Positions 1-8,551 of a stretch of 64,000 nucleotides of DNA are shown piece after piece. This DNA is from an uncultured Methylophaga sp. Its GTDB lineage: Bacteria > Pseudomonadota > Gammaproteobacteria > Nitrosococcales > Methylophagaceae. Position numbers and translations under genes: made by a program. The DNA lies in assembly GCF_947259025.1 (NCBI RefSeq), contig NZ_CAMYKO010000005.1, positions 558,001-622,000 of the forward strand, in the 5' to 3' direction. The notes under the pieces were generated by a model that did not search any database, had not been told where the DNA came from, and was given only the letters and a program-made list of their open reading frames with translations. Every line of letters starts with the position of its first letter. Positions within the stretch are counted from its first letter, which is position 1.

Positions 1-848
1 TCGCAGGCATAGCCCGTCAATTCACCCACTCGAGTATCAAACTCGGCATTGGCCAGTAGCGAGGCCATCCAGCCGGACTCGTCAATCAACTGACGTAGGC
101 GCTGTTCTGCATCACCGGCCATATTGTCGATAAAAGCCTGCTCGGCCACCACGCCGACCGAAGCGCGCCCTTCGTTGAAGGGAATCAGCCAGTACCAGAC
201 ATCGCGGTGCTCCGGGTGAACAGTAATCAGGATTTTATTACGGTCATAACGCTCATCCACGATATTATCCTGGATGTGGGTAAACAAGGAGGTTCTTGGC
301 GGGAATGTGGTCGGTTTTTCCAGATCGAGTAAACGTGGCAGTACACGGCCATAACCACTGGCATCGAGCACAAATCGTGCGCTAAGTTCTTCGATAGCGC
401 CGTTTTCATTTTCAACAACAACACGGGCGCAGTCTGCTTCATACTGGAAGTCAGTCACTGTCTGACCATAGCGAAAACTGACGCCTTGTGCTTCAGCAGT
501 ATCTGCCAGAATTTTATCGAAACGGTCTCGCTGCACCTGATATGTGGTGCCCCAGCCCTCAGTAAACTTTTCATTAAAATCAAAAAATTCGTAGCGTTCG
601 CCACAACTGAAAGCAGCCCCGTCTTTAAACTGGAAACCCGCGGCCTCCACAGCCTCAAGCATATTGGCCTGCTCCAGAAAACGCATGCTCTGTGGCAGAA
701 GGCTCTCGCCGATAGAAAATCGCGGAAAGTGCGTACGCTCCAGCACCAGAACCCGGTAATTTCGCTGGTTCAGCAAGGCTGCGGCCAGTGATCCTGATGG
801 CCCGGCACCAATAACGATCACATCATAGTCTGCTTGAAACTGCTTCAA
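1..848 (-). CDS. FAD-dependent oxidoreductase (halogenase/geranylgeranyl-reductase-like), partial
   Basis: The reading frame is open from 848 to the window edge, so the C-terminus is missing; the ORF track lists only shadows here. The N-terminus has a Rossmann dinucleotide motif (VIVIGAGPSGS, about residues 10-20) followed by an acidic residue in LVLERTHFPRFSIGESLLP. The FSIGESLLP stretch is typical of tryptophan-halogenase-like flavoproteins. The start is a TTG at 848 preceded by AGGGAG; no ATG is available. It overlaps the exporter gene by 26 bp and is the last visible gene of the aryl-polyene operon. Such flavoproteins are regular members of these clusters, with an unclear step in the pathway. 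A role in tailoring the polyene head group or chain is inference. Confidence 0.82.
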   Translation of the reverse strand, partial: MKQFQADYDVIVIGAGPSGSLAAALLNQRNYRVLVLERTHFPRFSIGESLLPQSMRFLEQANMLEAVEAAGFQFKDGAAFSCGERYEFFDFNEKFTEGWGTTYQVQRDRFDKILADTAEAQGVSFRYGQTVTDFQYEADCARVVVENENGAIEELSARFVLDASGYGRVLPRLLDLEKPTTFPPRTSLFTHIQDNIVDERYDRNKILITVHPEHRDVWYWLIPFNEGRASVGVVAEQAFIDNMAGDAEQRLRQLIDESGWMASLLANAEFDTRVGELTGYAC

Positions 849-3156
849 GACTCTCTCCCTGAGTGTGTGTCTGGCGCAATAAAGTCGCCAGAATCCAAAC
901 AAATGTCAGCCCCAGTAATACCGTGAGTCCAAAATGAACCAGCACCGGTGTCTGGCTTAAAGCCAGTAAACCAAAGGCCATTAAACTGGTCACCACCGAC
1001 ATGGTGACGGCAAGCCATGTCTGTCGGGCTTGCCGGGTTTCTGTCAGAAATATGCCCATATCCATGCCAATCCCCAGCACCAGAAAAAGGGCAATGGTGT
1101 GAAACAGGTTGATGCCCGGGAGCAATACCATCAGCACTGCCAGGGTATAAATTGAGGCCAGCATTGGGGGCAGCACAATTCGACAGGCGGCTATTCTATA
1201 TCGACAGGCCAGAATCAAAAAGACCGCTAAATAAGAAAAAGAGACCCAGACAGAAATATGTTGCCGGTATTTGTGCATAAGGCTTGAAATAGCATCGACC
1301 TGATCTACCAATATGACTTCGGGGACTTGCTGTTTCAACGGCGCCAAATCAGCGTCGCTCAATGTCTGCGATGAGGCAAAACTGATGACCGTCGCTTTCT
1401 GCTCTGGAAGGCTGGAAATGATTTGAGCGTCAGTGGTACTGAACATTTCGCCCTCATTCGACGCTGGCAACATGATCCGGTCAGAAGCTGAATCAAATGT
1501 TTCCCTGGCGCTTTGCAGCACTGAGTTTGAAAGTCCCAGTGCCTCAAACAAGGCTGCCAGCTCTTTTTGATAAAGCTTGGCGGTTCTGTCCAGGTTCTGC
1601 TGTTGCTGTTTGATGCTTGGTAATGCATCAGATACCAGACGGTAGCGTTCGATAAGCCCTGCTGATTGCATCGCCTCCAGTCCGGGCTTTACTGCTCGCT
1701 CCTTATCCAGGCAGGACTGCAGTTGCTGGCAGGGTAATAACAAAAACTGTGTGCTGCTGTTATAGCCCAACAGATTCTGCACGCGCTTTTCCTGTTCCAG
1801 CAAAGCCGGTGGCGAGGTCTGTAACAGGCGAATATCGTCCTCGGCCTGACCGTTGTAGATCAGCCCCAGCGACACAAGAGTGAGTATCGTCAATATCACG
1901 CCGATTGATTTAGGATGGTCATTAAAACTGGGTAGCTGACTTTGCCAGTTGGTCAGCCATTTCGCCGCTTTAAAGCTGGAAGAGGCATCATCGCGAGCCA
2001 GCAAGGGCAGCCACAGCACCACCGTCAACCAGGCAGCGATCAGCCCAGCCACTGAAAAAACGGCCATCTGCCTGAGCCCCGGGAATGGCGTCAGGGCCTG
2101 AGCTGCATAGGCCAGGACACTCGACACCAGCCCCAACAACAAGCCGGGTAAAATCCGCTGAATCACACGCCGATGCACCTGCCTCTCGCATAAGAAATGC
2201 AAGGCATAATCGATAGCCACACCAATCAGCCCGGCACCGAAGGCAAACGTCACGATATGAACCTGTTCAAACACCAGAAAGGCTATCGCTGTGGCGACCG
2301 TGCATCCCACCACAATGGGCAACAGCAATAAAGCCACTGCCCGCCACTGTCTGAACACCCAGAGCATCAGGGCCACAATCCCCAGCAAAGAGCCCAGGCC
2401 AATGGTCGACATTTCCTTTTGTGCCTGTTCAGCACCGGCATGGGCATGAATCAACAGGCCCGCGCTTTGAATGGAAACGCCCTGCTCAGCCATATCCGGT
2501 GATAGCGGTTGATAGGCATTCAACACTGCTTGCTGAGTGGCGATGGAAAAGGCATCGGCAGCCAGCTCGACAATAATCAAATACGTTGATGGCGACTTTT
2601 TAAGTTGCAGATAACCCTCATCGGCCACCACCTGAATATCATCCGTGCCTTCTGCCAGCCACGAATCCAGCAAACCAAAAGGGTCTGAAATCAGGTCGCC
2701 TCTGCCGCCAGCCAGGGGGCTGATAATTTTGGCCAGCGCACGCTGTCTGAGTGACTGTGTTTCTCCGGCATCAATCCTCTCGGCAATATCATCGGTTAAT
2801 AAGGCATAGCGATAAGGAAATACATTCTCTTCTATCTGACGAAGTCGCGCTCCCTCTAACTGCCAGGTGACAGACGCCACCTCGGGCAAGTCCGTCAATT
2901 GCGCTGCCAGACGCTTCACTTGTCGTTGGCGCAGGGTTTTATCTTCAGACTCGACCAGTAGCAACAGGCGTTTGGAGAATTGGCCACCCATTTTTTCCGA
3001 GGCTGCTTTAACTATCGGCTGTTGCTCAGATGCCGGCAATAGACTCATCATGCTGGTGTCTATGACCGGCCGCTGAAACAACGCCAGCACCACTAAAGCG
3101 AGTAAAGTTAACAACCACCCTGCGGCGAGGGCTTTAACGAGATAACGCGAGGACAT
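823..3156 (-). CDS. RND/MMPL-family predicted exporter of the aryl-polyene cluster
   Basis: A 777-residue inner-membrane protein with the duplicated MMPL layout. A first transmembrane helix (about residues 9-27) is followed by a large periplasmic domain, a block of five to six helices (about 245-395), a second periplasmic domain and a final helix block (about 635-765). The motif GLIGVAIDYALHFL in the first block and GIGMDMGIFLTE in the second are the equivalent polar helices. This family is found in aryl-polyene clusters and is thought to carry the polyene lipid to the outer membrane with a LolA-like partner. The start shares a TAATG junction with the upstream LolA-like gene. Substrate assignment rests on gene context. 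Confidence 0.88.
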   Translation of the reverse strand: MSSRYLVKALAAGWLLTLLALVVLALFQRPVIDTSMMSLLPASEQQPIVKAASEKMGGQFSKRLLLLVESEDKTLRQRQVKRLAAQLTDLPEVASVTWQLEGARLRQIEENVFPYRYALLTDDIAERIDAGETQSLRQRALAKIISPLAGGRGDLISDPFGLLDSWLAEGTDDIQVVADEGYLQLKKSPSTYLIIVELAADAFSIATQQAVLNAYQPLSPDMAEQGVSIQSAGLLIHAHAGAEQAQKEMSTIGLGSLLGIVALMLWVFRQWRAVALLLLPIVVGCTVATAIAFLVFEQVHIVTFAFGAGLIGVAIDYALHFLCERQVHRRVIQRILPGLLLGLVSSVLAYAAQALTPFPGLRQMAVFSVAGLIAAWLTVVLWLPLLARDDASSSFKAAKWLTNWQSQLPSFNDHPKSIGVILTILTLVSLGLIYNGQAEDDIRLLQTSPPALLEQEKRVQNLLGYNSSTQFLLLPCQQLQSCLDKERAVKPGLEAMQSAGLIERYRLVSDALPSIKQQQQNLDRTAKLYQKELAALFEALGLSNSVLQSARETFDSASDRIMLPASNEGEMFSTTDAQIISSLPEQKATVISFASSQTLSDADLAPLKQQVPEVILVDQVDAISSLMHKYRQHISVWVSFSYLAVFLILACRYRIAACRIVLPPMLASIYTLAVLMVLLPGINLFHTIALFLVLGIGMDMGIFLTETRQARQTWLAVTMSVVTSLMAFGLLALSQTPVLVHFGLTVLLGLTFVWILATLLRQTHTQGESLEAVSSRL

Positions 3157-3719
3157 TACTGATTTAAGTTGCTGAGAACAATATGAGTTTGATCGCCATT
3201 GCGTTCCAGCAAAGTGATCTCTCGTAACAGCTTATCCCCTGCCAACTCGACCGAAGAAATACTATTTTTGAGCACGTCGTTTCTGGGCGTTAGAGTCACG
3301 GTCCAGTCTTGACCGGACTGCTGACCGTTGGCAAAAAAGTAGTCCGATAATGAATACCAATCAGCGGTCATCACAGCAAAAAAGATGGTGCTCATGACTT
3401 TGACCGTGGGGTTTGTATCCGCCTCAATGGTTAGTGCGTTTTCCCCGTCCTGACGACTGATGATCAGGTCAGGCGTCATGACCAGCTCATCGGCAATCGG
3501 CTTTTCGGTTACCCAGCGAATATGCTCATCACGCTGATAATCAAATTGGCCTTCGGAAACAATGACAGCATCAATTTCACCCAGCGTTTTTTCCTGCCTG
3601 AAATCGCCCTGCAATGTGTGCGGCGAGTCAGTCAGCTTGTCCAGCAGATCATAGGAGAGTTCTGCATTAACGGCTATTGACGTTAGGCTTAACAGCAGCA
3701 GTACCACAAAGCGCATCAT
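3156..3719 (-). CDS. LolA-like outer-membrane lipoprotein carrier protein
   Basis: A 187-residue protein with a cleavable signal peptide (MRFVVLLLLSLTSIAVNA) followed by a LolA-like half-barrel sequence (LQGDFRQEKTLGEIDAVIVSEG). Its length fits LolA-related periplasmic carriers. The housekeeping LolA normally sits elsewhere; this copy lies between thioesterase and exporter genes, as in aryl-polyene clusters. It probably shuttles a hydrophobic polyene lipid across the periplasm rather than lipoproteins. ATGA overlap with the thioesterase gene upstream indicates translational coupling. The fold is clear and the cargo is inferred. Confidence 0.85.
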   Translation of the reverse strand: MMRFVVLLLLSLTSIAVNAELSYDLLDKLTDSPHTLQGDFRQEKTLGEIDAVIVSEGQFDYQRDEHIRWVTEKPIADELVMTPDLIISRQDGENALTIEADTNPTVKVMSTIFFAVMTADWYSLSDYFFANGQQSGQDWTVTLTPRNDVLKNSISSVELAGDKLLREITLLERNGDQTHIVLSNLNQ

Positions 3720-4123
3720 GGCTCCAGCCCCAGTTTATGAAACAACACGGCCGGCGAGGCAAACTGCATCTCCTCATCACGCATATCAACAGCGACCTGA
3801 ACGGTATAACCTTTGGTCAGCCGTTTCCCCGTTTCCAGGTCCTGTATCTGGTAGTTGATTTTCAGACGGTTTTCCCATTCCACCAGCTCGGCTATCACTT
3901 TGATTTTCTGTTGAAATGCCAGCGGCTGCGCATAACGAACGCGTAAATCGATCACCGGCCAGGCATAGCCCGATGCTTCCATTTGCGGGTAGTTGTAGTC
4001 GATTTCGTCGAGCAGCTTACAACGGGCAATCTCAAAATATTTCACATAGTGTCCATGCCATGCCACTCGCATCACATCGACGTCATGAAAAGGAATTTCT
4101 ATGATGGCTTCTGCCTTTATCAC
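3716..4123 (-). CDS. Acyl-CoA/acyl-ACP thioesterase, hotdog fold (4HBT/YbgC-like)
   Basis: A 135-residue single hotdog domain. The sequence IPFHDVDVMRVAWHGHYVKYFE matches the active-site region of the 4HBT family, with the catalytic aspartate in the HDVD segment followed by WHGHYVKYFE. It starts with GTG at 4123, giving a GTGA overlap with the acyltransferase gene; no ATG lies nearby. In this cluster it could release or edit acyl chains on the carrier proteins. No direct substrate information is visible. Confidence 0.83.
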   Translation of the reverse strand: MIKAEAIIEIPFHDVDVMRVAWHGHYVKYFEIARCKLLDEIDYNYPQMEASGYAWPVIDLRVRYAQPLAFQQKIKVIAELVEWENRLKINYQIQDLETGKRLTKGYTVQVAVDMRDEEMQFASPAVLFHKLGLEP

Positions 4124-5070
4124 TGTGACTCCTCGTTGTTTTCTGTGCTGGCTGTTGAGCTTGTCCAGAAAGGATAGAAATTAAACCATTGCAATGGTGC
4201 CAGGTACGCATGGGCTGCCAGGCGATCAGCATAACGCTGCTGAGCCTGCTGAATGATGGCTGTGCGTTGTTTGCGACTGGCTTCAATGCGAGTGGCAAAC
4301 TGTTCAATATGAATTTGATAACGTTGTTCGTGTTTCAGGCAGAACATTAAAAACACCGGGCACTTCAATAAACTGGCCAGAATAAACGCGCCCTGGGGAA
4401 GCGCCGCTTTTTCACCCAGAAAATCAACCTCCGACACCCTTTGCTGTCCGGTGACCGGCGTTCTGTCACCGGCAATCACCAGATATTCACCGGCTTCCAC
4501 TCTTTCAGACATCAGCATGGCAAAGGCCGGACTCATTTCGGTGACCTGGTACATTTCAATCTGATCACTGGCGCCCATTTTTTTCATCAGGGCATTAAAT
4601 TTCTCAGCATGCTGGGTATAGACCAGCAAGGTGAGCCTCAGTCCCGGCTGCTGATGTGCCAGTGCATTAGAGACTTCGGTATTGCCCAGGTGAGAAACAA
4701 CAATAATGCCGCCTTGCTGTTGTTCCAGCGCCTGTTCGAACAGGCCATCACTGACAAAGCTGATATCGTCCAGGTTGATGTGCCCGCTCCAGGCAAGCAG
4801 CTTATCCAGCAGAATGTCACCAAACATCAGAAAATGCCGGAATGAGGACAATTGCCCCAAGTCCGGATAGGTGTCGGACAAACGTTGCAAATACTGTTTC
4901 GATGCCTGCCGTGCTTGCTTTCTGCTCAGGAAATAATAGCTGATGACCGGAAACAGGCCGATACGGAACCCCCAGCGGCCAAAAACTCGGTAGATCAGTA
5001 ACAGAATGCGCATTCCCAGCACAGTGCCGGACTCTGCGATGCGAGACCAGTGAGGCGATGAATCAGCCAT
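4120..5070 (-). CDS. LpxL-type (HtrB-like) lipid acyltransferase
   Basis: A 316-residue protein resembling the COG4261 predicted acyltransferases. The conserved region VVSHLGNTEVSNALA (about residue 120) corresponds to the HxxxxE/D acyl-transfer motif region, and VIAGDRTPVTG corresponds to the second block. In many aryl-polyene clusters this domain is fused behind a family 2 glycosyltransferase. Here the two are separate genes overlapping by 8 bp. It probably acylates the lipid anchor of the polyene. Confidence 0.82.
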   Translation of the reverse strand: MADSSPHWSRIAESGTVLGMRILLLIYRVFGRWGFRIGLFPVISYYFLSRKQARQASKQYLQRLSDTYPDLGQLSSFRHFLMFGDILLDKLLAWSGHINLDDISFVSDGLFEQALEQQQGGIIVVSHLGNTEVSNALAHQQPGLRLTLLVYTQHAEKFNALMKKMGASDQIEMYQVTEMSPAFAMLMSERVEAGEYLVIAGDRTPVTGQQRVSEVDFLGEKAALPQGAFILASLLKCPVFLMFCLKHEQRYQIHIEQFATRIEASRKQRTAIIQQAQQRYADRLAAHAYLAPLQWFNFYPFWTSSTASTENNEESQ

Positions 5071-5812
5071 GTAGTTTCCGCCAGAGTAACCGGGGCAAGC
5101 GCGCTAACATGCCAAAGAACAGGCGTGTGTGCATGAGCGTGATGAGGCTATTGTCTTTCCACAACAGAAAATGTGAAACCCCGTCTATCGGGTATAGCAC
5201 CCGGGTTGGGATATTAATAATATCAGGGTATCGCCAGAACCAACGCACAATAATCTCCGGATCGAAATCCATCCTGTTACCGCAAGACTCGAGCAAAGGG
5301 ACGACCCGCATGAGTGGGTAAACACGAAAACCGCACATGCTGTCCTTGATGGTGAATGACAGGGTGTTAATCCAGATCCAGATATGGGTCAGATAACGAC
5401 TGTACAAGCGCAGCCTGGGCACAGATTTATCATACTGAGGGTAGCCTGTAACCAGGGACTGTGGCGAGGCCTGGGCTTGGGCAATAAAACTGGCTATATC
5501 GTCAATGTCATGCTGACCATCAGCATCAACCTGCAAGCCATGGCTGTAACCCGCCCGCTGCAACCATCGCAGGCCGGCCTTGACCGCTGCACCTTTACCA
5601 CCATTCACGGGCAGTCGGTGCAGGAAGACGCGCTCGGGCTGTTGTTCAGCCAATTGCTGTAGTACATCTTGACACGGCTTATCGCTGCCATCATCCACCA
5701 GCAAAATCGGCAACCCACTGTTCAACACCTGTTCAAGTGTTACCGTTATCGCCGCTTCATGGTTATACACGGGGATAAGGACAGCCGGCAGAAAAACATT
5801 ATCAGGCTGCAT
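5063..5812 (-). CDS. Family 2 glycosyltransferase
   Basis: About 249 residues from the ATG at 5812; the ORF-track start at 5887 lies deep inside the upstream gene and is unlikely. The GT2 pattern is clear: VLIPVYNHEAAI at the N-terminus, ILLVDDGSDKP (nucleotide-binding Asp), GKGAAVKAGL and QVDADGQHD (the DxD motif binding the metal and sugar nucleotide). Near the C-terminus CGFRVYP matches polyisoprenyl-phosphate-type GT2 enzymes. It overlaps both neighbours and lies in the aryl-polyene operon. The sugar donor and acceptor are unknown. Confidence 0.87.
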   Translation of the reverse strand: MQPDNVFLPAVLIPVYNHEAAITVTLEQVLNSGLPILLVDDGSDKPCQDVLQQLAEQQPERVFLHRLPVNGGKGAAVKAGLRWLQRAGYSHGLQVDADGQHDIDDIASFIAQAQASPQSLVTGYPQYDKSVPRLRLYSRYLTHIWIWINTLSFTIKDSMCGFRVYPLMRVVPLLESCGNRMDFDPEIIVRWFWRYPDIINIPTRVLYPIDGVSHFLLWKDNSLITLMHTRLFFGMLARLPRLLWRKLHG

Positions 5813-7481
5813 AGCAAAGCCTGCCACTGGAATGAATACCCTGTTCTGACTTGAACGTAAAATGGAGCTTGGCTTTGTCCTTGTCAAAACGCAATTGCAG
5901 CAGGAAGGTTTGCCCTGGCGTCAGTAACTGTTGAAACTTGACTGCTTCCAGACGGATGAAGTGGCCCTTAATAGCAAAATAATCCTGCCCGTATTTGGCC
6001 GCCCAGTGCACTTGCGTGATGCCGGGTAGGATAGCCTGCTCTTCAAAATGCCCCTTAAAGAACATCAGATCGCTGCCTAGCTCACAAGACAAACAGATTT
6101 CACCAGCTTGCTCCTGCTTATTCAAGACCTTAGGCCAGTTAGTTGTTATATCTTCAAATTGATCTTCGAGTAATTTCATGGTGGTTTTGCCCTGGGTATT
6201 CACTGGCAACTGTGCGACAAAGCGCCACCTGCGGGGAAGCAGCACCGGCTCAAAGTGTCCGGCAAGGTTTTGCTTGAGTTGCTGAATAAAGGCTTTACGG
6301 CCAAGTGCCTGCAGCCTTTCCAATCCCTGTGTTGATAGCACGGCAACAATCGCTGTCTCCGTACGTTTACGCGTTAATACCAGCGCCCGGACCTGGTCAA
6401 AGTGATTCAGCGTGACTAATTGCTGCTCAAGTTGGGTGAGTGACAGTCGTTTGCCTTCCACTTTCACGATCTGGTCAACGCGTCCCAGCAATGAAAACAG
6501 ACCCGCGTCACTGAACTGGACCCGATCAGCCAAATCCACGGCTTTGCTATGCCCCATCATGCTGACCTGCAATGTCTGCTCAGGACTCAGGCTTAATTCA
6601 ATATGTGATAACGCTCGCCAGAGGGCATCCTGTTCAGATTGTTGCTGACACCGCCAGGCAATGGCGCCGGTCTCGGTACTACCATAGATTTCTGTGACTT
6701 CAGAATCCAAGCAGCTTGAGACGGTCATGCTGTCATGACGCTGCAGGGGGGCAGCCGAGGAAAACACCTGCTGACAATCCGCTTTAACCTCGTGCCAGTC
6801 CTGCTCTGTGTTCATTCTGGACAAGTGCGCGGGGCTCGACACCAGCGTGAATCGCCCATATTTTTTGGCCATGCTGATCAAATCTTCAGGATAATCCTGC
6901 AGGTATTTACTGAAAGCCTGCTGATAACAAAATGGCCGCAGCAGGCGAAATACGATGCCGTAGAGATGGTGATGAGTGACCGTGGTCAGCACCACATCGC
7001 TTTGCTTGTGCAAATGGTCTAGGGCTGTGAGCTCAAGTTCCAGCTCGGCGAGGGTCTTGGCCACCCTTTTCGGCTCACCGCTCGAGCCAGAGGTGAATAT
7101 CTGCAGCGCCGTGTAATCCTTATCAATCACTTGCCAGTCTGGTTCAGCGGCCTGTTCTGATGGCTGTATAACGGCAGCATCAAACTCACCGATAAATCCC
7201 TCTACTTTGCTGGCTAACATAGCCTCTGTGCCTGGCAGTTTATCCCCGGCCACTACCGCTGTCTTGGACAGTTGCCATAATGCCAGTAGCATCGCCAGAA
7301 ACTCCGAAGCATCTGAATGATAGACCGCCCAGAGCTTGGCTTGCTCTTGTTCAAGCACATGTACCCAGTCAGCGACTCGCTGACGAAAGCTATGCCAGTC
7401 GGTGTCCTGCTCACCGCCCACGGCAAGCAAGGTATTGTCTGTTTGCTGCCACCAGCGTGATAGTGGAAAAGGATTTGTCAT
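5802..7481 (-). CDS. Fused AMP-dependent ligase and hotdog (FabA/FabZ-like) dehydratase
   Basis: The start is taken at the ATG at 7481, which forms an ATGA overlap with the upstream membrane-protein gene; the track's longer version begins inside that gene. About the first 425 residues are an adenylate-forming domain with the P-loop TSGSSGEPK, the motif EIYGSTETGAIAW and a C-terminal lid. The last 100 residues are a hotdog dehydratase segment with FFKGHFEEQAILPG, like ApeI-type dehydratases. In many aryl-polyene clusters these are two genes. The ligase probably activates the aryl starter (such as 4-hydroxybenzoate) for loading on a carrier protein, and the dehydratase acts during chain growth. 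Confidence 0.87.
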   Translation of the reverse strand: MTNPFPLSRWWQQTDNTLLAVGGEQDTDWHSFRQRVADWVHVLEQEQAKLWAVYHSDASEFLAMLLALWQLSKTAVVAGDKLPGTEAMLASKVEGFIGEFDAAVIQPSEQAAEPDWQVIDKDYTALQIFTSGSSGEPKRVAKTLAELELELTALDHLHKQSDVVLTTVTHHHLYGIVFRLLRPFCYQQAFSKYLQDYPEDLISMAKKYGRFTLVSSPAHLSRMNTEQDWHEVKADCQQVFSSAAPLQRHDSMTVSSCLDSEVTEIYGSTETGAIAWRCQQQSEQDALWRALSHIELSLSPEQTLQVSMMGHSKAVDLADRVQFSDAGLFSLLGRVDQIVKVEGKRLSLTQLEQQLVTLNHFDQVRALVLTRKRTETAIVAVLSTQGLERLQALGRKAFIQQLKQNLAGHFEPVLLPRRWRFVAQLPVNTQGKTTMKLLEDQFEDITTNWPKVLNKQEQAGEICLSCELGSDLMFFKGHFEEQAILPGITQVHWAAKYGQDYFAIKGHFIRLEAVKFQQLLTPGQTFLLQLRFDKDKAKLHFTFKSEQGIHSSGRLCYAA

Positions 7482-8026
7482 GTCGCTCTGGCCCTGACTC
7501 GTTGGCGAATGAGCCATTCTGCCGAGAACATCACCGCTACCAGCCCATAGGCAATCACGCCGTTATAGAGCAGCCAGGTTTGTTCATCAGCCCATATAAC
7601 CGTCGCTGCTGAGATGCTGGCATTGACCGCAAAAAACACACACCAGGCCTGGGTCACCTGTCTGGTATAAGTCACTGCAGACGCAGGCAGATTGGCTTCT
7701 CGTATTCTTGCAATGCGCTCGATGACTGGCATGCCTGAAAACAAGCTGGAGGCAAACACGAATAATAAGCTCAGATTAATGACCACCGGGTATATTTTCA
7801 GCCCCTCACTGACACTGAAGGCTGCCATTACTGCCAATATGGTCATCACAAAGGCCAATGCCGCGCTCCGCTCAAAGCCTTTTTTTGCCGACCAGACCCT
7901 GATTATCAGCAATACTGCGAGCAATATCACCAGCGCTGACTGATGACCTGACTGCAGCCCCCAGTAGACGACAAACGGATAGGCCACGGACATCAGGATG
8001 AGAAGCAGCTTCACAACAGGTGGCAT
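7478..8026 (-). CDS. COG4648-type integral membrane protein of the aryl-polyene cluster
   Basis: A 182-residue, strongly hydrophobic protein with about five or six predicted transmembrane helices, for example MPPVVKLLLILMSVAYPFVVY at the N-terminus. It matches in size and position (between the acyl carrier protein and ligase genes) the uncharacterised COG4648 membrane protein that recurs in aryl-polyene clusters. No catalytic motif is visible. Function is unknown; a structural or transport role in the inner membrane is possible. Confidence 0.75.
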   Translation of the reverse strand: MPPVVKLLLILMSVAYPFVVYWGLQSGHQSALVILLAVLLIIRVWSAKKGFERSAALAFVMTILAVMAAFSVSEGLKIYPVVINLSLLFVFASSLFSGMPVIERIARIREANLPASAVTYTRQVTQAWCVFFAVNASISAATVIWADEQTWLLYNGVIAYGLVAVMFSAEWLIRQRVRARAT

Positions 8027-8031
8027 GGCGC

Positions 8032-8280
8032 TCAGGCGTTCAGTAACTTATCGACCTGCTCGACGATGTCCTGCACTGTACGCACCATCTTGAAATCATC
8101 GGGCTGGATTTTCTTCTTGGTCATTTTTCGTAATTCAATCACGAGATCCACAGCATCAATACTGTCGATATCCAGATCTTCATACAGATTGGATTCGGGA
8201 CTGATATCGTCGGCTGGAATTTCAAATAGCTCCTCAAAAACCGATACTACTCTCTCGTATATTTCTTCTTGGCTTTTCAT
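8032..8280 (-). CDS. Acyl carrier protein
   Basis: An 82-residue acidic helical protein with the phosphopantetheine attachment motif DIDSIDAVDL; the serine in DSID is modified. It is one of two tandem carrier proteins, separated by 10 bp, as is usual for aryl-polyene synthases where both participate in starter loading and elongation. Activation could come from the phosphopantetheinyl transferase gene at 10641. Confidence 0.92.
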   Translation of the reverse strand: MKSQEEIYERVVSVFEELFEIPADDISPESNLYEDLDIDSIDAVDLVIELRKMTKKKIQPDDFKMVRTVQDIVEQVDKLLNA

Positions 8281-8290
8281 CTGGGTGACT

Positions 8291-8551
8291 CTATTTGGTT
8301 CGTTTCTCTTCCACCAGGGAGGCTAATGCGTTGACGCTGGCAAAATGCTGACGTGTCTCATCTGAGTCAGCCTTTAGTTTGATACCGTAGCGTTTTTGCA
8401 AGGCTAAACCGATTTCCAGCGCATCAATCGAATCCAGGCCCAAACCATCTACAAACAGCGGCTCGGAACTGTCGATATCATCAAGCTCAATATCTTCAAG
8501 CTCAAGGCTGTCAATAATCATTTGTTTTATTTCGTTATGCAGATCGTTCAC
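8291..8551 (-). CDS. Acyl carrier protein (second copy)
   Basis: An 86-residue carrier protein with the attachment motif LGLDSIDALEIG. The start is GTG at 8551, overlapping the acyltransferase gene by 17 bp. It differs clearly from the neighbouring carrier protein, so the two probably have separate jobs rather than being a recent duplication. Confidence 0.92.
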   Translation of the reverse strand: MNDLHNEIKQMIIDSLELEDIELDDIDSSEPLFVDGLGLDSIDALEIGLALQKRYGIKLKADSDETRQHFASVNALASLVEEKRTK

